Positions 18,157 to 27,560 of a stretch of DNA of 64,000 bases are shown here, piece after piece (within the stretch, counting starts at the first letter, position 1; each line of letters begins with the position of its first letter). A program made the position numbers and the translations under genes. Origin of the DNA: Kordia algicida OT-1 (GTDB taxonomy: Bacteria; Bacteroidota; Bacteroidia; Flavobacteriales; Flavobacteriaceae). The notes below the pieces were generated by a model, which was given only the letters and a program-made list of their open reading frames with translations, was not told the origin of the DNA and searched no databases. The DNA lies in assembly GCF_000154725.1 (NCBI RefSeq), contig NZ_DS544873.1:2989397-3053396 (forward strand), given 5' to 3'.

Positions 18157-19431
18157 ATGGCAACTGCTGACAACAAAAATTCTTTTCTAAAGAAAATCAT
18201 TAAGATCATTTTAGCATTCGGACCTGGTATTTTTGCCATTGGTTATACCATTGGAACTGGTAGTGTAACTTCGATGATTGTCGCTGGAAGCAAATTTAAC
18301 ATGCAACTGCTTTGGGTATTATTGCTAAGTTGTTTATTCTCTGGTGTATTAATGTTTGCGTATGGAAACTATGGTTTAATTACGGGCGACACAGCTTTAT
18401 ACGGTTTTAAAAAACACTTAAAATATGGAAAAGCTTTAGCCATATTAATCATCATAGGAATTACTTTTGGACAATGGAATTCTTTGATGGGAATTTTGGG
18501 AATTTCTTCCAATATCATCTATGAAATATTAGCGATAAATTTTGAAGGTTTAAGCGATCACAAATACGGAATAGTGTTGACAATAGCTGTTATAATTATT
18601 GTTGTCTTTTACTTGCTCATGCTCATCGGAAAATATTCGTTTTTTGAAAAAATTCTGGTCATATTCGTAACACTCATGGGATTCTCGTTTATTTTTTCAC
18701 TCTACTTTGTAAATCCGCTTCCAAACGATGTTGTAAAAGGATTAATGCCCACAATACCCGATGTGCCAGGCGGAAAAATGTTAGTTGCAGCCTTTGTTGG
18801 AACTACCATGGCGGCCGCAACATTTCTTTCCAGACCATTATTTGTACAAGGAAAAGGTTGGACATTAAAAAATTTAAAACAACAAAAAAGAGATTCAATT
18901 GTCGCGTCAATCTTGATATTTATCATCAGTGGTACCATCATGGCAGTTGCTGCGGGAGCACTTTTTTATGAAGGAAAAGAAGTAACACATGTAATAGACA
19001 TGGCAAACACACTAGAACCTGTAGCTGGCAAATGGGCAGTGACTATTTTCTTTTTTGGTGCCTTGAGTGCCGGATTGTCTTCTATTTTCCCATGTCTTTT
19101 AATCGCGCCGTTACTATTAGCCGATTATCAATCCGGGAAATTAGACACAAATTCAAAACAATTTAGAATCGTAACTTTTATTGCATGCTTAGTTGCTTTA
19201 ATTGGCCCTGCTTTTGGTGCGAATCCTATTGAAATTCAAATCTTATCACAAGTTTTCAATGTATTCGTATTGCCTGCAGTTATTCTTGGAATAATTCTAT
19301 TAGTTAATAATAAAAAAGTAATGAAAGATTATAAAACAAGTATTTGGGTCAATGTTGGACTGTATGCCGCTATGTTTTTCTCTTTGGTAATTTCCTTTAA
19401 CGGAATTGTAGCATTAACAGAATACTTTTAA
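18157..19431 (+). CDS. Nramp-fold transporter lacking metal ligands; putative gluconate/sugar-acid permease
   Basis: This 424-residue polytopic protein has about 11 helices and aligns over its length with the Nramp (SLC11) family, e.g. FGPGIFAIGY, then MIVAGSKFNMQLLWVLLLSC in the first two helices. The canonical helix-1 DPGN is replaced by GTGS, and the helix-6 MPH is replaced by AAA (VGTTMAAATFLSRPLF). The Asp, Asn and Met that bind the metal ion are therefore absent. A divalent-metal role is unlikely. It sits 20 bases after the gluconokinase/6PGDH fusion and before a GntR-type regulator, and no other transporter is in the operon. Uptake of gluconate or a related sugar acid is inferred from position only. 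Confidence 0.72.
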   Translation: MATADNKNSFLKKIIKIILAFGPGIFAIGYTIGTGSVTSMIVAGSKFNMQLLWVLLLSCLFSGVLMFAYGNYGLITGDTALYGFKKHLKYGKALAILIIIGITFGQWNSLMGILGISSNIIYEILAINFEGLSDHKYGIVLTIAVIIIVVFYLLMLIGKYSFFEKILVIFVTLMGFSFIFSLYFVNPLPNDVVKGLMPTIPDVPGGKMLVAAFVGTTMAAATFLSRPLFVQGKGWTLKNLKQQKRDSIVASILIFIISGTIMAVAAGALFYEGKEVTHVIDMANTLEPVAGKWAVTIFFFGALSAGLSSIFPCLLIAPLLLADYQSGKLDTNSKQFRIVTFIACLVALIGPAFGANPIEIQILSQVFNVFVLPAVILGIILLVNNKKVMKDYKTSIWVNVGLYAAMFFSLVISFNGIVALTEYF

Positions 19432-19444
19432 AAAATTAATCGTC

Positions 19445-20143
19445 GTGAAAATTAGTTTAACAGACAAAAACGAAAAAAAATCATTGCAAAATGATATAAT
19501 TTCTAAAATTCGAGATTTAGTCAACTCTAAAAGTCTGGAAGAAGGAGATAAATTGCCTTCAGAAAGAATATTGTCTGAAAAATTTGGTGTAAACAGAAAC
19601 CAAATACGAGAAGTCATTCGCGAACTAGAATTTTACGGAGTATTGAAATCTGTGGCGCAAAGCGGAACAGTATTAAACATAGGACTCATTGGTTTTAATG
19701 GAATCATCAATGAAATCATTTCGCTCAACATTCCATCATTCAACGAATTGGTAGAAACACGAATAACCTTAGAGTTAAAAACGGTTTGCTTGGCAGCAGA
19801 AAGAAGAACGAAGGCTGATTTACAAAATATTGAGAAGGCTTTTAATTCATTTAAGATGAAAATGATCGATGGAGGAAATCATTTAGAAGAAGATTTATTA
19901 TTCCATGTAGCAATTGCCAAAGCTAGTAAAAACAATACATTATTAACACTAATGCTTTTAATTACTCCACCAATTCTTGCAGCTTATGATAGCAATACAG
20001 TTTGCGAAGGTGATCAAGTATTGACGGAAATAAAAAAGCATGAAAATATTTATGTAGCTATCAAATCAAAAGATAGCGCTCTTGCAAAACAAATGATGGA
20101 AGACCATTTTTATAAACTATCAAAACATATCATAAAAAAATAA
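19445..20143 (+). CDS. GntR-family (FadR/FCD subfamily) transcriptional regulator
   Basis: This 232-residue DNA-binding regulator begins at GTG, 13 bases after the transporter. The N-terminal winged helix is typical: KLPSERILSEKFGVNRNQIREVIRELEFYG (about 38-67). The C-terminal all-helical FCD ligand domain has the spaced acidic/His residues of metal-dependent FCD proteins (EEDLLFHVAIAKAS, a later KKHENIYVAI, and MMEDHF). FCD domains often bind carboxylate effectors, so gluconate or 6-phosphogluconate is a reasonable inducer. The likely target is the palindrome at 16193-16217 upstream of the operon; no second copy was noticed in the window. Confidence 0.9.
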   Translation: MKISLTDKNEKKSLQNDIISKIRDLVNSKSLEEGDKLPSERILSEKFGVNRNQIREVIRELEFYGVLKSVAQSGTVLNIGLIGFNGIINEIISLNIPSFNELVETRITLELKTVCLAAERRTKADLQNIEKAFNSFKMKMIDGGNHLEEDLLFHVAIAKASKNNTLLTLMLLITPPILAAYDSNTVCEGDQVLTEIKKHENIYVAIKSKDSALAKQMMEDHFYKLSKHIIKK

Positions 20144-20164
20144 CACATTCAATATTTTTAAAGG

Positions 20165-20932
20165 ATGAAAAACACAAAAATATCAGGCAAAAAAGTGCTC
20201 ATTACCGCAGGAGCACAAGGCATCGGTGAGGCAATAACCAAACACTTTATTGACAGTGGCGCACATGTTGCCATTCACTATTTCTCTAGTGCAGATACAG
20301 CAACGAAATTAGTTGAATATGCAAAAAACAAAGAGCTAAATGCTGTTGCTATTAGTGGCGATTTAACAAAAGAAACAGACGCAAACACTGTCGTTGAAAA
20401 AACAGTTGAAGCTTTGGGCGGATTGGACATTCTTATCAACAATGCAGGTTCGTTAGTTGCTCGTAAAATGTTGAACGACATCGAAACTGATTTTTGGCAC
20501 AAAGTAATGGACATCAACATGACGTCTATGCTATTTGTCACACGAGCGGCGAAACCACATTTAGCAAAAAATAAAAACAGTAGTATTGTAAACTTATCAT
20601 CTCTTGCAGGTCGAAAAGGTGGACATGCAGGTTCATTAGTATATGCAACAAGTAAAGGTGCAATTTTGACATTCACAAGAGCATTGGCTTCAGAATTAGG
20701 TCCAGATGGAGTTCGCGTAAACGCCGTAGCGCCAGGGCTTATTCTTGGCACTTCATTTCACAATACACATACGACCAAAGAATCTGCAGAAAAAACAATT
20801 GCCGGCATTCCAATTCAAAGAGCTGGAAATGCAGACGATGTTGCCCGAGCAGTTTTATACTTAGCATCAGAATATGACGGATTTATCACAGGTGCTACAC
20901 TAGATATTAATGGAGGCGTGTATAACATGTAA
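20165..20932 (+). CDS. SDR-family oxidoreductase of the gluconate operon
   Basis: This 255-residue classical short-chain dehydrogenase has the cofactor motif TAGAQGIG (about 14-21), NNAG in LDILINNAGS, the catalytic Ser in IVNLSSLAG, and YATSK with catalytic Tyr and Lys. It ends in the usual TLDINGGVYNM. The final gene of the operon, 21 bases after the regulator, it probably oxidises or reduces a sugar or sugar acid (for example a keto-gluconate reductase or a glucose dehydrogenase). The substrate cannot be told from sequence, and relatives are often mis-called 3-oxoacyl-ACP reductases. Confidence 0.87.
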   Translation: MKNTKISGKKVLITAGAQGIGEAITKHFIDSGAHVAIHYFSSADTATKLVEYAKNKELNAVAISGDLTKETDANTVVEKTVEALGGLDILINNAGSLVARKMLNDIETDFWHKVMDINMTSMLFVTRAAKPHLAKNKNSSIVNLSSLAGRKGGHAGSLVYATSKGAILTFTRALASELGPDGVRVNAVAPGLILGTSFHNTHTTKESAEKTIAGIPIQRAGNADDVARAVLYLASEYDGFITGATLDINGGVYNM

Positions 20933-20986
20933 TTTAAAAAATAAGCAGACTTCATAAGAATATAATATTCTGAACGTTAGCCACAT

Positions 20987-21353
20987 ACGGACAAAATAAA
21001 ACACATCGCTTTTATTTGCATCATTACTTTTTTTATTGCTTGCGAAAGTAATACAGGAAGTGTTGTGACTACACCTACCGAAAAATTTATTTTTGAAGAT
21101 GGATTTGAAACGGAAAATAATTCAATAAATGAACTTTTTCCTGCTGACAATTCGAGATGGACTTCTATACAACATGTCAATACTGAACATGCCAAATGCA
21201 GAAATATTTAGACAGGTTTTTTTAAACGAAGGAATCAACTTCACCTTACAAGAACCTGTTTTCTATGAACGTGTGCAAATAGGAGTAACAGCCAACCCTA
21301 CCGCTTCAACTGTAGAATTATTTGTAGATAATTTTTCAATTCAAGTGGAATAG
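20987..21353 (+). pseudogene. Decayed exported lipoprotein gene with internal deletion
   Basis: From about 20993 the DNA encodes a lipoprotein signal (KIKHIAFICIITFFIAC with a lipobox-like FFIAC), then FIFEDGFETENNSINELFPADNSRWTSIQ, and stops at TAG 21209. No ATG precedes it; an ACG at 20987 could be a mutated start. In another frame (ending at TAG 21351-21353) the sequence reads NMPNAEIFRQVFLNEG, then QEPVFYERVQIGV and VELFVDNFSIQVE, which looks like the end of the same kind of sugar-binding/lyase-like protein. The middle is missing and the join near 21180-21190 shifts the frame. It may once have belonged to the sugar-acid operon upstream. Confidence 0.65.
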
Positions 21354-21663
21354 ACTTGAGATGTTAGTATTGTACTTCATCAAAATCAGCATTAAAATAT
21401 TGAAATTCCTTCAAAACAAAATCCTAGTAAAAAAAGTATGATTTACCTTTGAAACGAAAACAATTCGTACCAATCACTAAAAGCAAACAAACTACAAAAA
21501 ACAATTCGTGAATTCGTGACAAAATTTTAAAATCTTATAATTATCAACATACCTAACAGCTTTTTCATACACTAATTTCAGTATTTGTGAAAATGATTTT
21601 AAAAATGAGTTACATTTCTCCGTTTTTATTTAAAGAAGACCGTGTTTTTTATATGTTAATTAG
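21354..21663. other. Intergenic stretch with no gene seen
   Basis: AT-rich spacer between the decayed gene and the purH promoter. No ORF with codon-like structure, no strong hairpin and no repeat beyond a short tandem AATTCGTG (near 21505) was seen. Confidence 0.6.
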
Positions 21664-21671
21664 TACTTTTG
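21664..21671 (+). promoter_or_regulatory. -7 promoter box of purH
   Basis: TACTTTTG matches TAnnTTTG and lies 37 bases before the purH ATG. A T-rich stretch stands in place of a clear TTG upstream. Confidence 0.55.
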
Positions 21672-21708
21672 CGGCTTCACAACAACACAATTAAACAACT
21701 CAATTAGA

Positions 21709-23241
21709 ATGAATTCCCAGAAACAAGCAAAATCAGCTTTAATTTCGGTTTTTAGCAAAGACGGATTAGCGCCAATTGTTCACAAACTGCATGCATTAGG
21801 TATTACTATTTACTCTACTGGAGGAACGGAAAAATTTATCAAAGAGCAAGGTATTCCTGTCGTTCCCGTAGAAGATGTAACTTCGTATCCTTCTATCTTA
21901 GGCGGACGTGTAAAAACATTGCATCCAAAAGTATTTGGTGGTATCTTAAATCGTCAAAACAATGAAAACGATGTTGCCGAATTGGAACAATATGAAATTC
22001 CGCAAATTGATATTGTCATTGTAGACTTATATCCGTTTGAAAAAACGGTAGCTTCTGGAGCTAGTGAGCAAGATATTATTGAAAAGATTGACATTGGAGG
22101 AATCTCATTAATCAGAGCTGCCGCAAAAAACTTTGCAGATGTACTTTGCGTATCTTCTGTAAACGATTATGAAAACTTTTTAAACTTGTTGGAAACACAA
22201 GAAGGTTCTTTCTCCATAGAAGATAGAAAAACGTTTGCTGCCAAAGCATTCAATGTTTCTTCGCATTACGACACGGCAATTTTCAACTATTTCAATCAAG
22301 ATCACGAAATTGCAGCATTAAAAGTCAGCGAAACACAAGGGAAAGTATTGCGTTATGGAGAAAATCCACACCAACGCGGATTCTTCTTCGGAAACTTCGA
22401 TGATATGTTTGAGAAACTTCACGGAAAAGAATTAAGCTACAACAATTTACTTGATGTAGATGCCGCTGTAAACCTAATGAACGAGTTTACAAACGACGAC
22501 CCTACATTTGCGATTTTAAAACATAACAATGCTTGTGGTTTTGCAACAAGATCAACCATTCACCAAGCATATGTAGACGCATTAGCAGGTGATCCTGTTT
22601 CTGCTTTTGGCGGAATACTCATTGCAAACACAAAAATTGACAAAGCAACTGCGGAAGAAATTCACAAACTATTCTGTGAAGTGGTAATCGCGCCTTCATA
22701 CGATGAAGATGCTTTAAAAATATTAAAAGGGAAGAAAAACAGAATCATCTTAATTCAAAATGAAGTAGCATTGCCAAAAATGCAAGTTCGTACGTGTCTA
22801 AATGGTATTTTACTTCAAGATAAAGATGGAAAAACAGATGCGCTTGAAGATTTAACATACGCAACAAACAATAAACCAACAGATGCACAGTTAGAAGATT
22901 TACTATTTGCTTCCAAATTATGCAAGCACACAAAATCGAATACGATTGTTTTAGTAAAAAACAAACAATTATGTGCAAGCGGAACAGGACAAACCAGTAG
23001 AGTTGATGCGTTAAATCAATCTGTTGTAAAAGCAAATAGTTTCAATTTTGATCTCAACGGAGCTGTCATGGCAAGTGATGCATTTTTCCCGTTTCCTGAT
23101 TGTGTAGAAATTGCAGACAACGCAGGAATCAAAGCGGTAATTCAGCCTGGCGGATCTATAAAAGATCAGTTGAGCATCGATTATTGTAATTCAGCAGATA
23201 TTGCTATGGTATTTACAGGAACAAGACACTTTAAACATTAA
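21709..23241 (+). CDS. purH: Bifunctional AICAR transformylase / IMP cyclohydrolase
   Basis: PurH catalyses the last two steps of IMP synthesis: formyl transfer to AICAR and ring closure. The 510 residues show the N-terminal MGS-like cyclohydrolase domain (SALISVFSKDGLAPIV, GITIYSTGGTEKF, SILGGRVKTLHPKVFGGIL) and the C-terminal transformylase domain (VLRYGENPHQRGFFFG, ILKHNNACGFATRS, DPVSAFGGI, and near the end SDAFFPFPDCVEIADNAGI and QPGGSIKDQLSIDYC). Length and motif order are normal. It has its own promoter, and the mreB promoter begins directly after its stop. Confidence 0.96.
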   Translation: MNSQKQAKSALISVFSKDGLAPIVHKLHALGITIYSTGGTEKFIKEQGIPVVPVEDVTSYPSILGGRVKTLHPKVFGGILNRQNNENDVAELEQYEIPQIDIVIVDLYPFEKTVASGASEQDIIEKIDIGGISLIRAAAKNFADVLCVSSVNDYENFLNLLETQEGSFSIEDRKTFAAKAFNVSSHYDTAIFNYFNQDHEIAALKVSETQGKVLRYGENPHQRGFFFGNFDDMFEKLHGKELSYNNLLDVDAAVNLMNEFTNDDPTFAILKHNNACGFATRSTIHQAYVDALAGDPVSAFGGILIANTKIDKATAEEIHKLFCEVVIAPSYDEDALKILKGKKNRIILIQNEVALPKMQVRTCLNGILLQDKDGKTDALEDLTYATNNKPTDAQLEDLLFASKLCKHTKSNTIVLVKNKQLCASGTGQTSRVDALNQSVVKANSFNFDLNGAVMASDAFFPFPDCVEIADNAGIKAVIQPGGSIKDQLSIDYCNSADIAMVFTGTRHFKH

Positions 23242-23249
23242 AATTTTTA

Positions 23250-23257
23250 TACCTTTG
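23250..23257 (+). promoter_or_regulatory. -7 promoter box of the mreB operon
   Basis: TACCTTTG matches the consensus TAnnTTTG and lies 9 bases after the purH stop and about 50 bases before the mreB ATG. An upstream TTG is not evident because that part is still purH coding sequence. Confidence 0.55.
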
Positions 23258-23308
23258 TAATTCATTTTTAATGACTTACAAAACACACATTAATAGCAGA
23301 CATAACAC

Positions 23309-24337
23309 ATGGGATTTTTTGATTTCTTAACAGAGGAAATAGCAATAGATTTAGGAACGGCAAACACCTTAATTATCCATAATGACAAGGTAGTTGTTGA
23401 CAGTCCATCTATTGTCGCCAGGGATAGAATGTCGAATAAAATTATTGCTGTCGGACAGGAAGCTGCTCGAATGCAAGGAAAAACCCATGAAAACATCAAA
23501 ACCATTCGTCCATTGAAAGATGGTGTTATTGCCGATTTTGATGCTTCTGAAAAAATGATTAGTCTGTTTATAAAAAATATTCCAGCGTTAAAAAAGAAAC
23601 TATTTCCGCCGTCATTGCGAATGGTTATTTGTATTCCCTCAGGAATTACAGAAGTAGAAATGCGTGCGGTAAAAGAATCGGCAGAACGTGTAAATGGAAA
23701 AGAAGTTTATTTGATACACGAGCCAATGGCTGCGGCTATTGGTATCGGTGTCGATATCATGCAACCTAAAGGAAACATGATTGTTGATATTGGAGGTGGA
23801 ACAACTGAAATTGCAGTCATCGCTTTAGGCGGAATTGTCTGTGATAAATCTGTAAAGGTTGCTGGTGATGTTTTTACCAATGATATCGTATACTACATGC
23901 GCACGCAACACAATTTATATGTAGGAGAACGTACTGCTGAAAAAATTAAAATCCAAATTGGAGCTGCTACAGAAGATTTAGAAGTTCCGCCAGAAGAAAT
24001 GTCGGTTCAAGGACGTGATTTGTTAACGGGAAAACCAAAACAGGTTCAAATATCCTATCGTGAAGTTGCCAAGGCATTGGATAAATCTATTCTACGTATT
24101 GAAGATGCTGTTATGGAAACGCTGTCGCAAACACCGCCAGAATTGGCTGCCGATATCTACAACACAGGAATCTACCTTGCTGGTGGAGGTTCTATGTTAC
24201 GCGGACTCGACAAACGTTTGTCTCAAAAAACAGATTTGCCTGTATACATTGCAGAAGATCCGTTAAGAGCTGTTGTACGTGGCACAGGAATTACCCTGAA
24301 AAACTTAAGCAAATTCAAAAGCGTATTGATTAAATAA
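23309..24337 (+). CDS. mreB: Rod shape-determining protein MreB
   Basis: MreB is a bacterial actin that polymerises under the membrane and directs the elongasome. The protein has 342 residues, the normal length. Phosphate-1 motif IAIDLGTANTLI is at the start, phosphate-2 MIVDIGGGTTEIAVIAL is in the middle, and the adenosine motif GIYLAGGGSMLRGLD near the C-terminus. The order mreB-mreC-mreD-mrdA-rodA is complete, and gaps or overlaps are tiny, so all five genes should be co-transcribed from the promoter box at 23250. Confidence 0.97.
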   Translation: MGFFDFLTEEIAIDLGTANTLIIHNDKVVVDSPSIVARDRMSNKIIAVGQEAARMQGKTHENIKTIRPLKDGVIADFDASEKMISLFIKNIPALKKKLFPPSLRMVICIPSGITEVEMRAVKESAERVNGKEVYLIHEPMAAAIGIGVDIMQPKGNMIVDIGGGTTEIAVIALGGIVCDKSVKVAGDVFTNDIVYYMRTQHNLYVGERTAEKIKIQIGAATEDLEVPPEEMSVQGRDLLTGKPKQVQISYREVAKALDKSILRIEDAVMETLSQTPPELAADIYNTGIYLAGGGSMLRGLDKRLSQKTDLPVYIAEDPLRAVVRGTGITLKNLSKFKSVLIK

Positions 24338-24351
24338 GAACATAAAAGTAC

Positions 24352-25173
24352 ATGCAACAGATTATTAATTTTCTGATAAAGAATAAAAATTTTATTCTCT
24401 TTATACTGTTGCTGTTTATCTCTCTTATTTTTACGATTCAATCGCATTCCTATCACAAGAGTAAATTCATCAATTCTGCCAATTGGCTTTCAGGTGGTAT
24501 TTACGAACAAGCAAATGGTGTTTCTTCCTATTTCTCCTTAAAATCTGAAAATGAAAGATTGGTTGAAGAAAATCGTCGATTGAAGAATATTTTATACAAC
24601 AAAGAAGACAGCTTAAGTACCGTTCATTTTATTGACAGTACGTCCTACCCTACTGATTTTAAATTACGTGCGGCAAAAATTACCAAAAACAGTTACGCAA
24701 GAAGCAACAATATATTGCTCATCAACAAAGGAAGTTCAGACAGTATTGCAACCGATATGGGCGTTATCAACTCTAAGGGAATCATTGGTGTTGTCGATCA
24801 AGTTGGGGGAAGTCATGCTACAGTAATTAGCATTTTAAATTCGATCTCTAAAATTAACGCACAATTAAAAAATACCAATCATTTCGGTACGTTAATTTGG
24901 AATGGAAAAAGTCCAAACATTGTACAATTAATCGATTTGGAAAAAGTAGTACAGCTTAAAAAAAACGACACCATTATTACAGGTGGAAACTCCACGTTAT
25001 TTCCCAAAGGAGTTCCTATTGGTACGGTAAAAGACTTTAAACTGAATACTACCGAGAATTTATATGAAGTAAATGTTCAATTATTTAACGACATGACCAA
25101 TTTAGAGCATGTATTTGTCATTGAAAATTTACACAGAGAAGAAATTGATAACTTATTAGCTCCTAACAATTAA
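24352..25173 (+). CDS. mreC: Rod shape-determining protein MreC
   Basis: MreC is a bitopic inner-membrane protein of the elongasome that activates PBP2/RodA from the periplasmic side. Its 273 residues have a membrane helix (about 13-30, NFILFILLLFISLIFTIQS), a coiled-coil (ENERLVEENRRLKNIL, about 62-77), and the paired beta-barrel domain with GVINSKGIIGVVDQVG and TLIWNGKSPNIVQ. It starts 14 bases after mreB, and its stop is immediately followed by the mreD ATG. Confidence 0.94.
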   Translation: MQQIINFLIKNKNFILFILLLFISLIFTIQSHSYHKSKFINSANWLSGGIYEQANGVSSYFSLKSENERLVEENRRLKNILYNKEDSLSTVHFIDSTSYPTDFKLRAAKITKNSYARSNNILLINKGSSDSIATDMGVINSKGIIGVVDQVGGSHATVISILNSISKINAQLKNTNHFGTLIWNGKSPNIVQLIDLEKVVQLKKNDTIITGGNSTLFPKGVPIGTVKDFKLNTTENLYEVNVQLFNDMTNLEHVFVIENLHREEIDNLLAPNN

Positions 25174-25680
25174 ATGGGTTCTACAGTTTTTTGGAATAGT
25201 TTACGATTTGTCATCGCGGTATTGGCGCAAGTATTGATATGCAATCATATCAACTTCTTGGGGTATATAGATCCGTTGGTGTACATCTACTTTATTTTAC
25301 TATTTCCGTTCAATGCGAATAGAAGTTTCTTCCTAGTTGCGGCATTTATATTAGGACTCACAGTTGATATCTTTTCAGATTCTGGTGGTGCAAATGCGGC
25401 GGCATGCGTTATTATTGCGTACATACGACCTTTTGTGTTGCGCTTCTCTTTTGGAATAAGTTACGAACATCAATCTGTAAAATTAGAAAACACCGCTTTT
25501 GGTCAGCGAATGGGTTATATCATCATTTTGACCGTGATTCATCATTTTTTCTTTTTTTTATTAGAGATTTTTAACATTTCTAACATACTTATCATCCTGA
25601 GAAATACGTTATTCTTTAGTATCTTTACAATTCTAGTCATCACATTATCAATAACTTTATTTAGTCGAAAAAATTCATGA
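25174..25680 (+). CDS. mreD: Rod shape-determining protein MreD
   Basis: This polytopic protein of 168 residues is predicted to have about five to six helices (e.g. YIYFILLFPFNANRSFFLV, then ILGLTVDIFSDSGGANAAAC). It is an elongasome component of the inner membrane. The sequence is poorly conserved as usual for MreD; the call rests on size, hydrophobicity, the GLxxDIFSDSxGxxA motif and position between mreC and mrdA. It overlaps mrdA by four bases (ATGA). Confidence 0.92.
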   Translation: MGSTVFWNSLRFVIAVLAQVLICNHINFLGYIDPLVYIYFILLFPFNANRSFFLVAAFILGLTVDIFSDSGGANAAACVIIAYIRPFVLRFSFGISYEHQSVKLENTAFGQRMGYIIILTVIHHFFFFLLEIFNISNILIILRNTLFFSIFTILVITLSITLFSRKNS

Positions 25681-27560
25681 GGAAACTTTTGTTATACCTT
25701 GTTGTTGTCTCTGTAGGAATTATTTATACGGGCAGACTCTCCTATCTACAATTATTTAACGAAGATGCAGTTGCTACCAATTTCCTGAATGACAGTGCCA
25801 TTAAAGCAATTTATGACTATCCTGAGCGCGGTTTTGTATATGACAGAAACGGAGAATTACTCGTGGCAAATCAGCCATCATATGATGTCATGGTCGTTCC
25901 ACGTGAAGTGAAAGAATTCAACGTTGCTGAATTTTGTAAATTATTACGCATCACAGAAGAAGAATACGAAAAAAAACTAGAAAAGGCCAAAAGCTATTCT
26001 TGGCGAATTCCATCGATATTTGTCGCACAAATGGCAAAAAAAGATTACGCGTTTCTTCAAGAAAAAATGCATCGTTTTAAAGGTTTCTACATTCAAAAAC
26101 GTTCCATTCGTAATTATCAAACTAGCGTTGGTGCCAATGTATTAGGTTCTATTGGTGAAGTAAATAATGGCGAATTAAAAAGGAATCCGAACTATCAATC
26201 TGGAGAATTGATCGGAAAAACAGGAATCGAAAAATCATATGAAGACGAATTGCGCGGACAAAAAGGTGTAAAATATATTCAAAAAGACATTCACAACAAT
26301 GTATTAGGTTCGTATAAAAACGGGCGACACGATACACTTGCCGTAAACGGAAAAGATATTCAAATCACAATTGATGCTAAATTACAAGAATACGGCGAAA
26401 AGTTAATGGTAAACAAACGCGGTGGAATTGTCGCTATTGAACCTTCCTCGGGAGAAATATTAGCTTTGATTACCGCACCAAGCTACAATCCGAATTTACT
26501 GGTTGGACGAAAACGCTCAAAAAACTACAATAAATTACATTACGATTCTATCAACAAACCTTTATACGACAGAGGTTTACTCGCAATGTATCCGCCAGGA
26601 TCGCCCTTTAAAACGCTAAATGCATTGGTTGCCTTGCAAGAAGACGTCGTTACACCACAAACAACATACACATGTCGCAACGGATATATTTACGGGCGAA
26701 GCGGACGAAAAATGGGTTGTCATTGCGGAAGTGGAAAACGCAATGTCATAAACGGTGTAGCAAAATCATGCAACGCTTATTTTGCAAATGCTTACAGGCA
26801 AGTTATTAGCAAATACGACAAACCACGCGAAGGTATGAACGTATGGAGTAATCATATTAAAAGTTTTGGCTTAGGTAATTACTTCGGAAACGATTTATCA
26901 ACAGGTAGAAAAGGAAGAATACCTAGCGGCGATTATTATACGAATGATTATTTTAAGCATGACAAATGGCACGTATTAAACACAATTTCTAACGCTATCG
27001 GACAAGGACAAGTAGAAATGACACCAATTCAATTGGCACACATGACCGCAACAATTGCCAACAGAGGACATTACTACACGCCACACATTATCAAAGCGAT
27101 TGATGGAAAACCAATAGACAATCCGCACTTTACAGAACCAAAATATACGACTATTGACCAAGAGCATTTTGAACCTGTAATTCAAGGAATGCACGATGTA
27201 TTCAGCATGAAAAAAGGTGGAACGGCAAGATTTCTGAATGTTCCTGGTATCGAGATTTGTGGAAAAACAGGAACTGCGGAAAACTTTGTAAAAATTGATG
27301 GTAAAAGAACTCAATTGACCGATCATTCAATTTTTGTAGCGTTTGCACCAAAGGAGAATCCGAAAATTGCCATTGCTGTTTTTGTAGAAAACGGATATTA
27401 CGGAGCGCGTTGGGCTGGGAAAATTTCTAGCTTAATGATTGAAAAATATCTAAAAGGCGAAATTACTTTGAAAGACATGGAAAAGTTAGTGCTAGAAAAG
27501 AGTTTGGAAGATGAATATGCAAAGCCACTAAGCGGGAAACCATTTACAATTAATGAGTAG
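25677..27560 (+). CDS. mrdA: Penicillin-binding protein 2 (elongation transpeptidase)
   Basis: This class B PBP crosslinks new side-wall peptidoglycan together with RodA. It has 627 residues: an N-terminal membrane anchor (LLYLVVVSVGIIYTGRLSYL), a PBP dimer domain (RGFVYDRNGELLVANQPSYDVMV), and a transpeptidase domain. In the latter the SxxK serine appears as PPGSPFKTLNA, SxN as KSCNAYF, and KTG as EICGKTGTAENF. The segment TCRNGYIYGRSGRKMGCHCGSGKRNV carries several cysteines, a usual feature in Bacteroidota PBP2. It overlaps rodA by 8 bases. Confidence 0.95.
   Translation: MRKLLLYLVVVSVGIIYTGRLSYLQLFNEDAVATNFLNDSAIKAIYDYPERGFVYDRNGELLVANQPSYDVMVVPREVKEFNVAEFCKLLRITEEEYEKKLEKAKSYSWRIPSIFVAQMAKKDYAFLQEKMHRFKGFYIQKRSIRNYQTSVGANVLGSIGEVNNGELKRNPNYQSGELIGKTGIEKSYEDELRGQKGVKYIQKDIHNNVLGSYKNGRHDTLAVNGKDIQITIDAKLQEYGEKLMVNKRGGIVAIEPSSGEILALITAPSYNPNLLVGRKRSKNYNKLHYDSINKPLYDRGLLAMYPPGSPFKTLNALVALQEDVVTPQTTYTCRNGYIYGRSGRKMGCHCGSGKRNVINGVAKSCNAYFANAYRQVISKYDKPREGMNVWSNHIKSFGLGNYFGNDLSTGRKGRIPSGDYYTNDYFKHDKWHVLNTISNAIGQGQVEMTPIQLAHMTATIANRGHYYTPHIIKAIDGKPIDNPHFTEPKYTTIDQEHFEPVIQGMHDVFSMKKGGTARFLNVPGIEICGKTGTAENFVKIDGKRTQLTDHSIFVAFAPKENPKIAIAVFVENGYYGARWAGKISSLMIEKYLKGEITLKDMEKLVLEKSLEDEYAKPLSGKPFTINE

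Noticed and set aside
18157-19431. Ordinary manganese/iron Nramp transporter
   Set aside because: The helix-1 DPGN and helix-6 MPH metal motifs are replaced (GTGS, AAA), and the context is gluconate catabolism.
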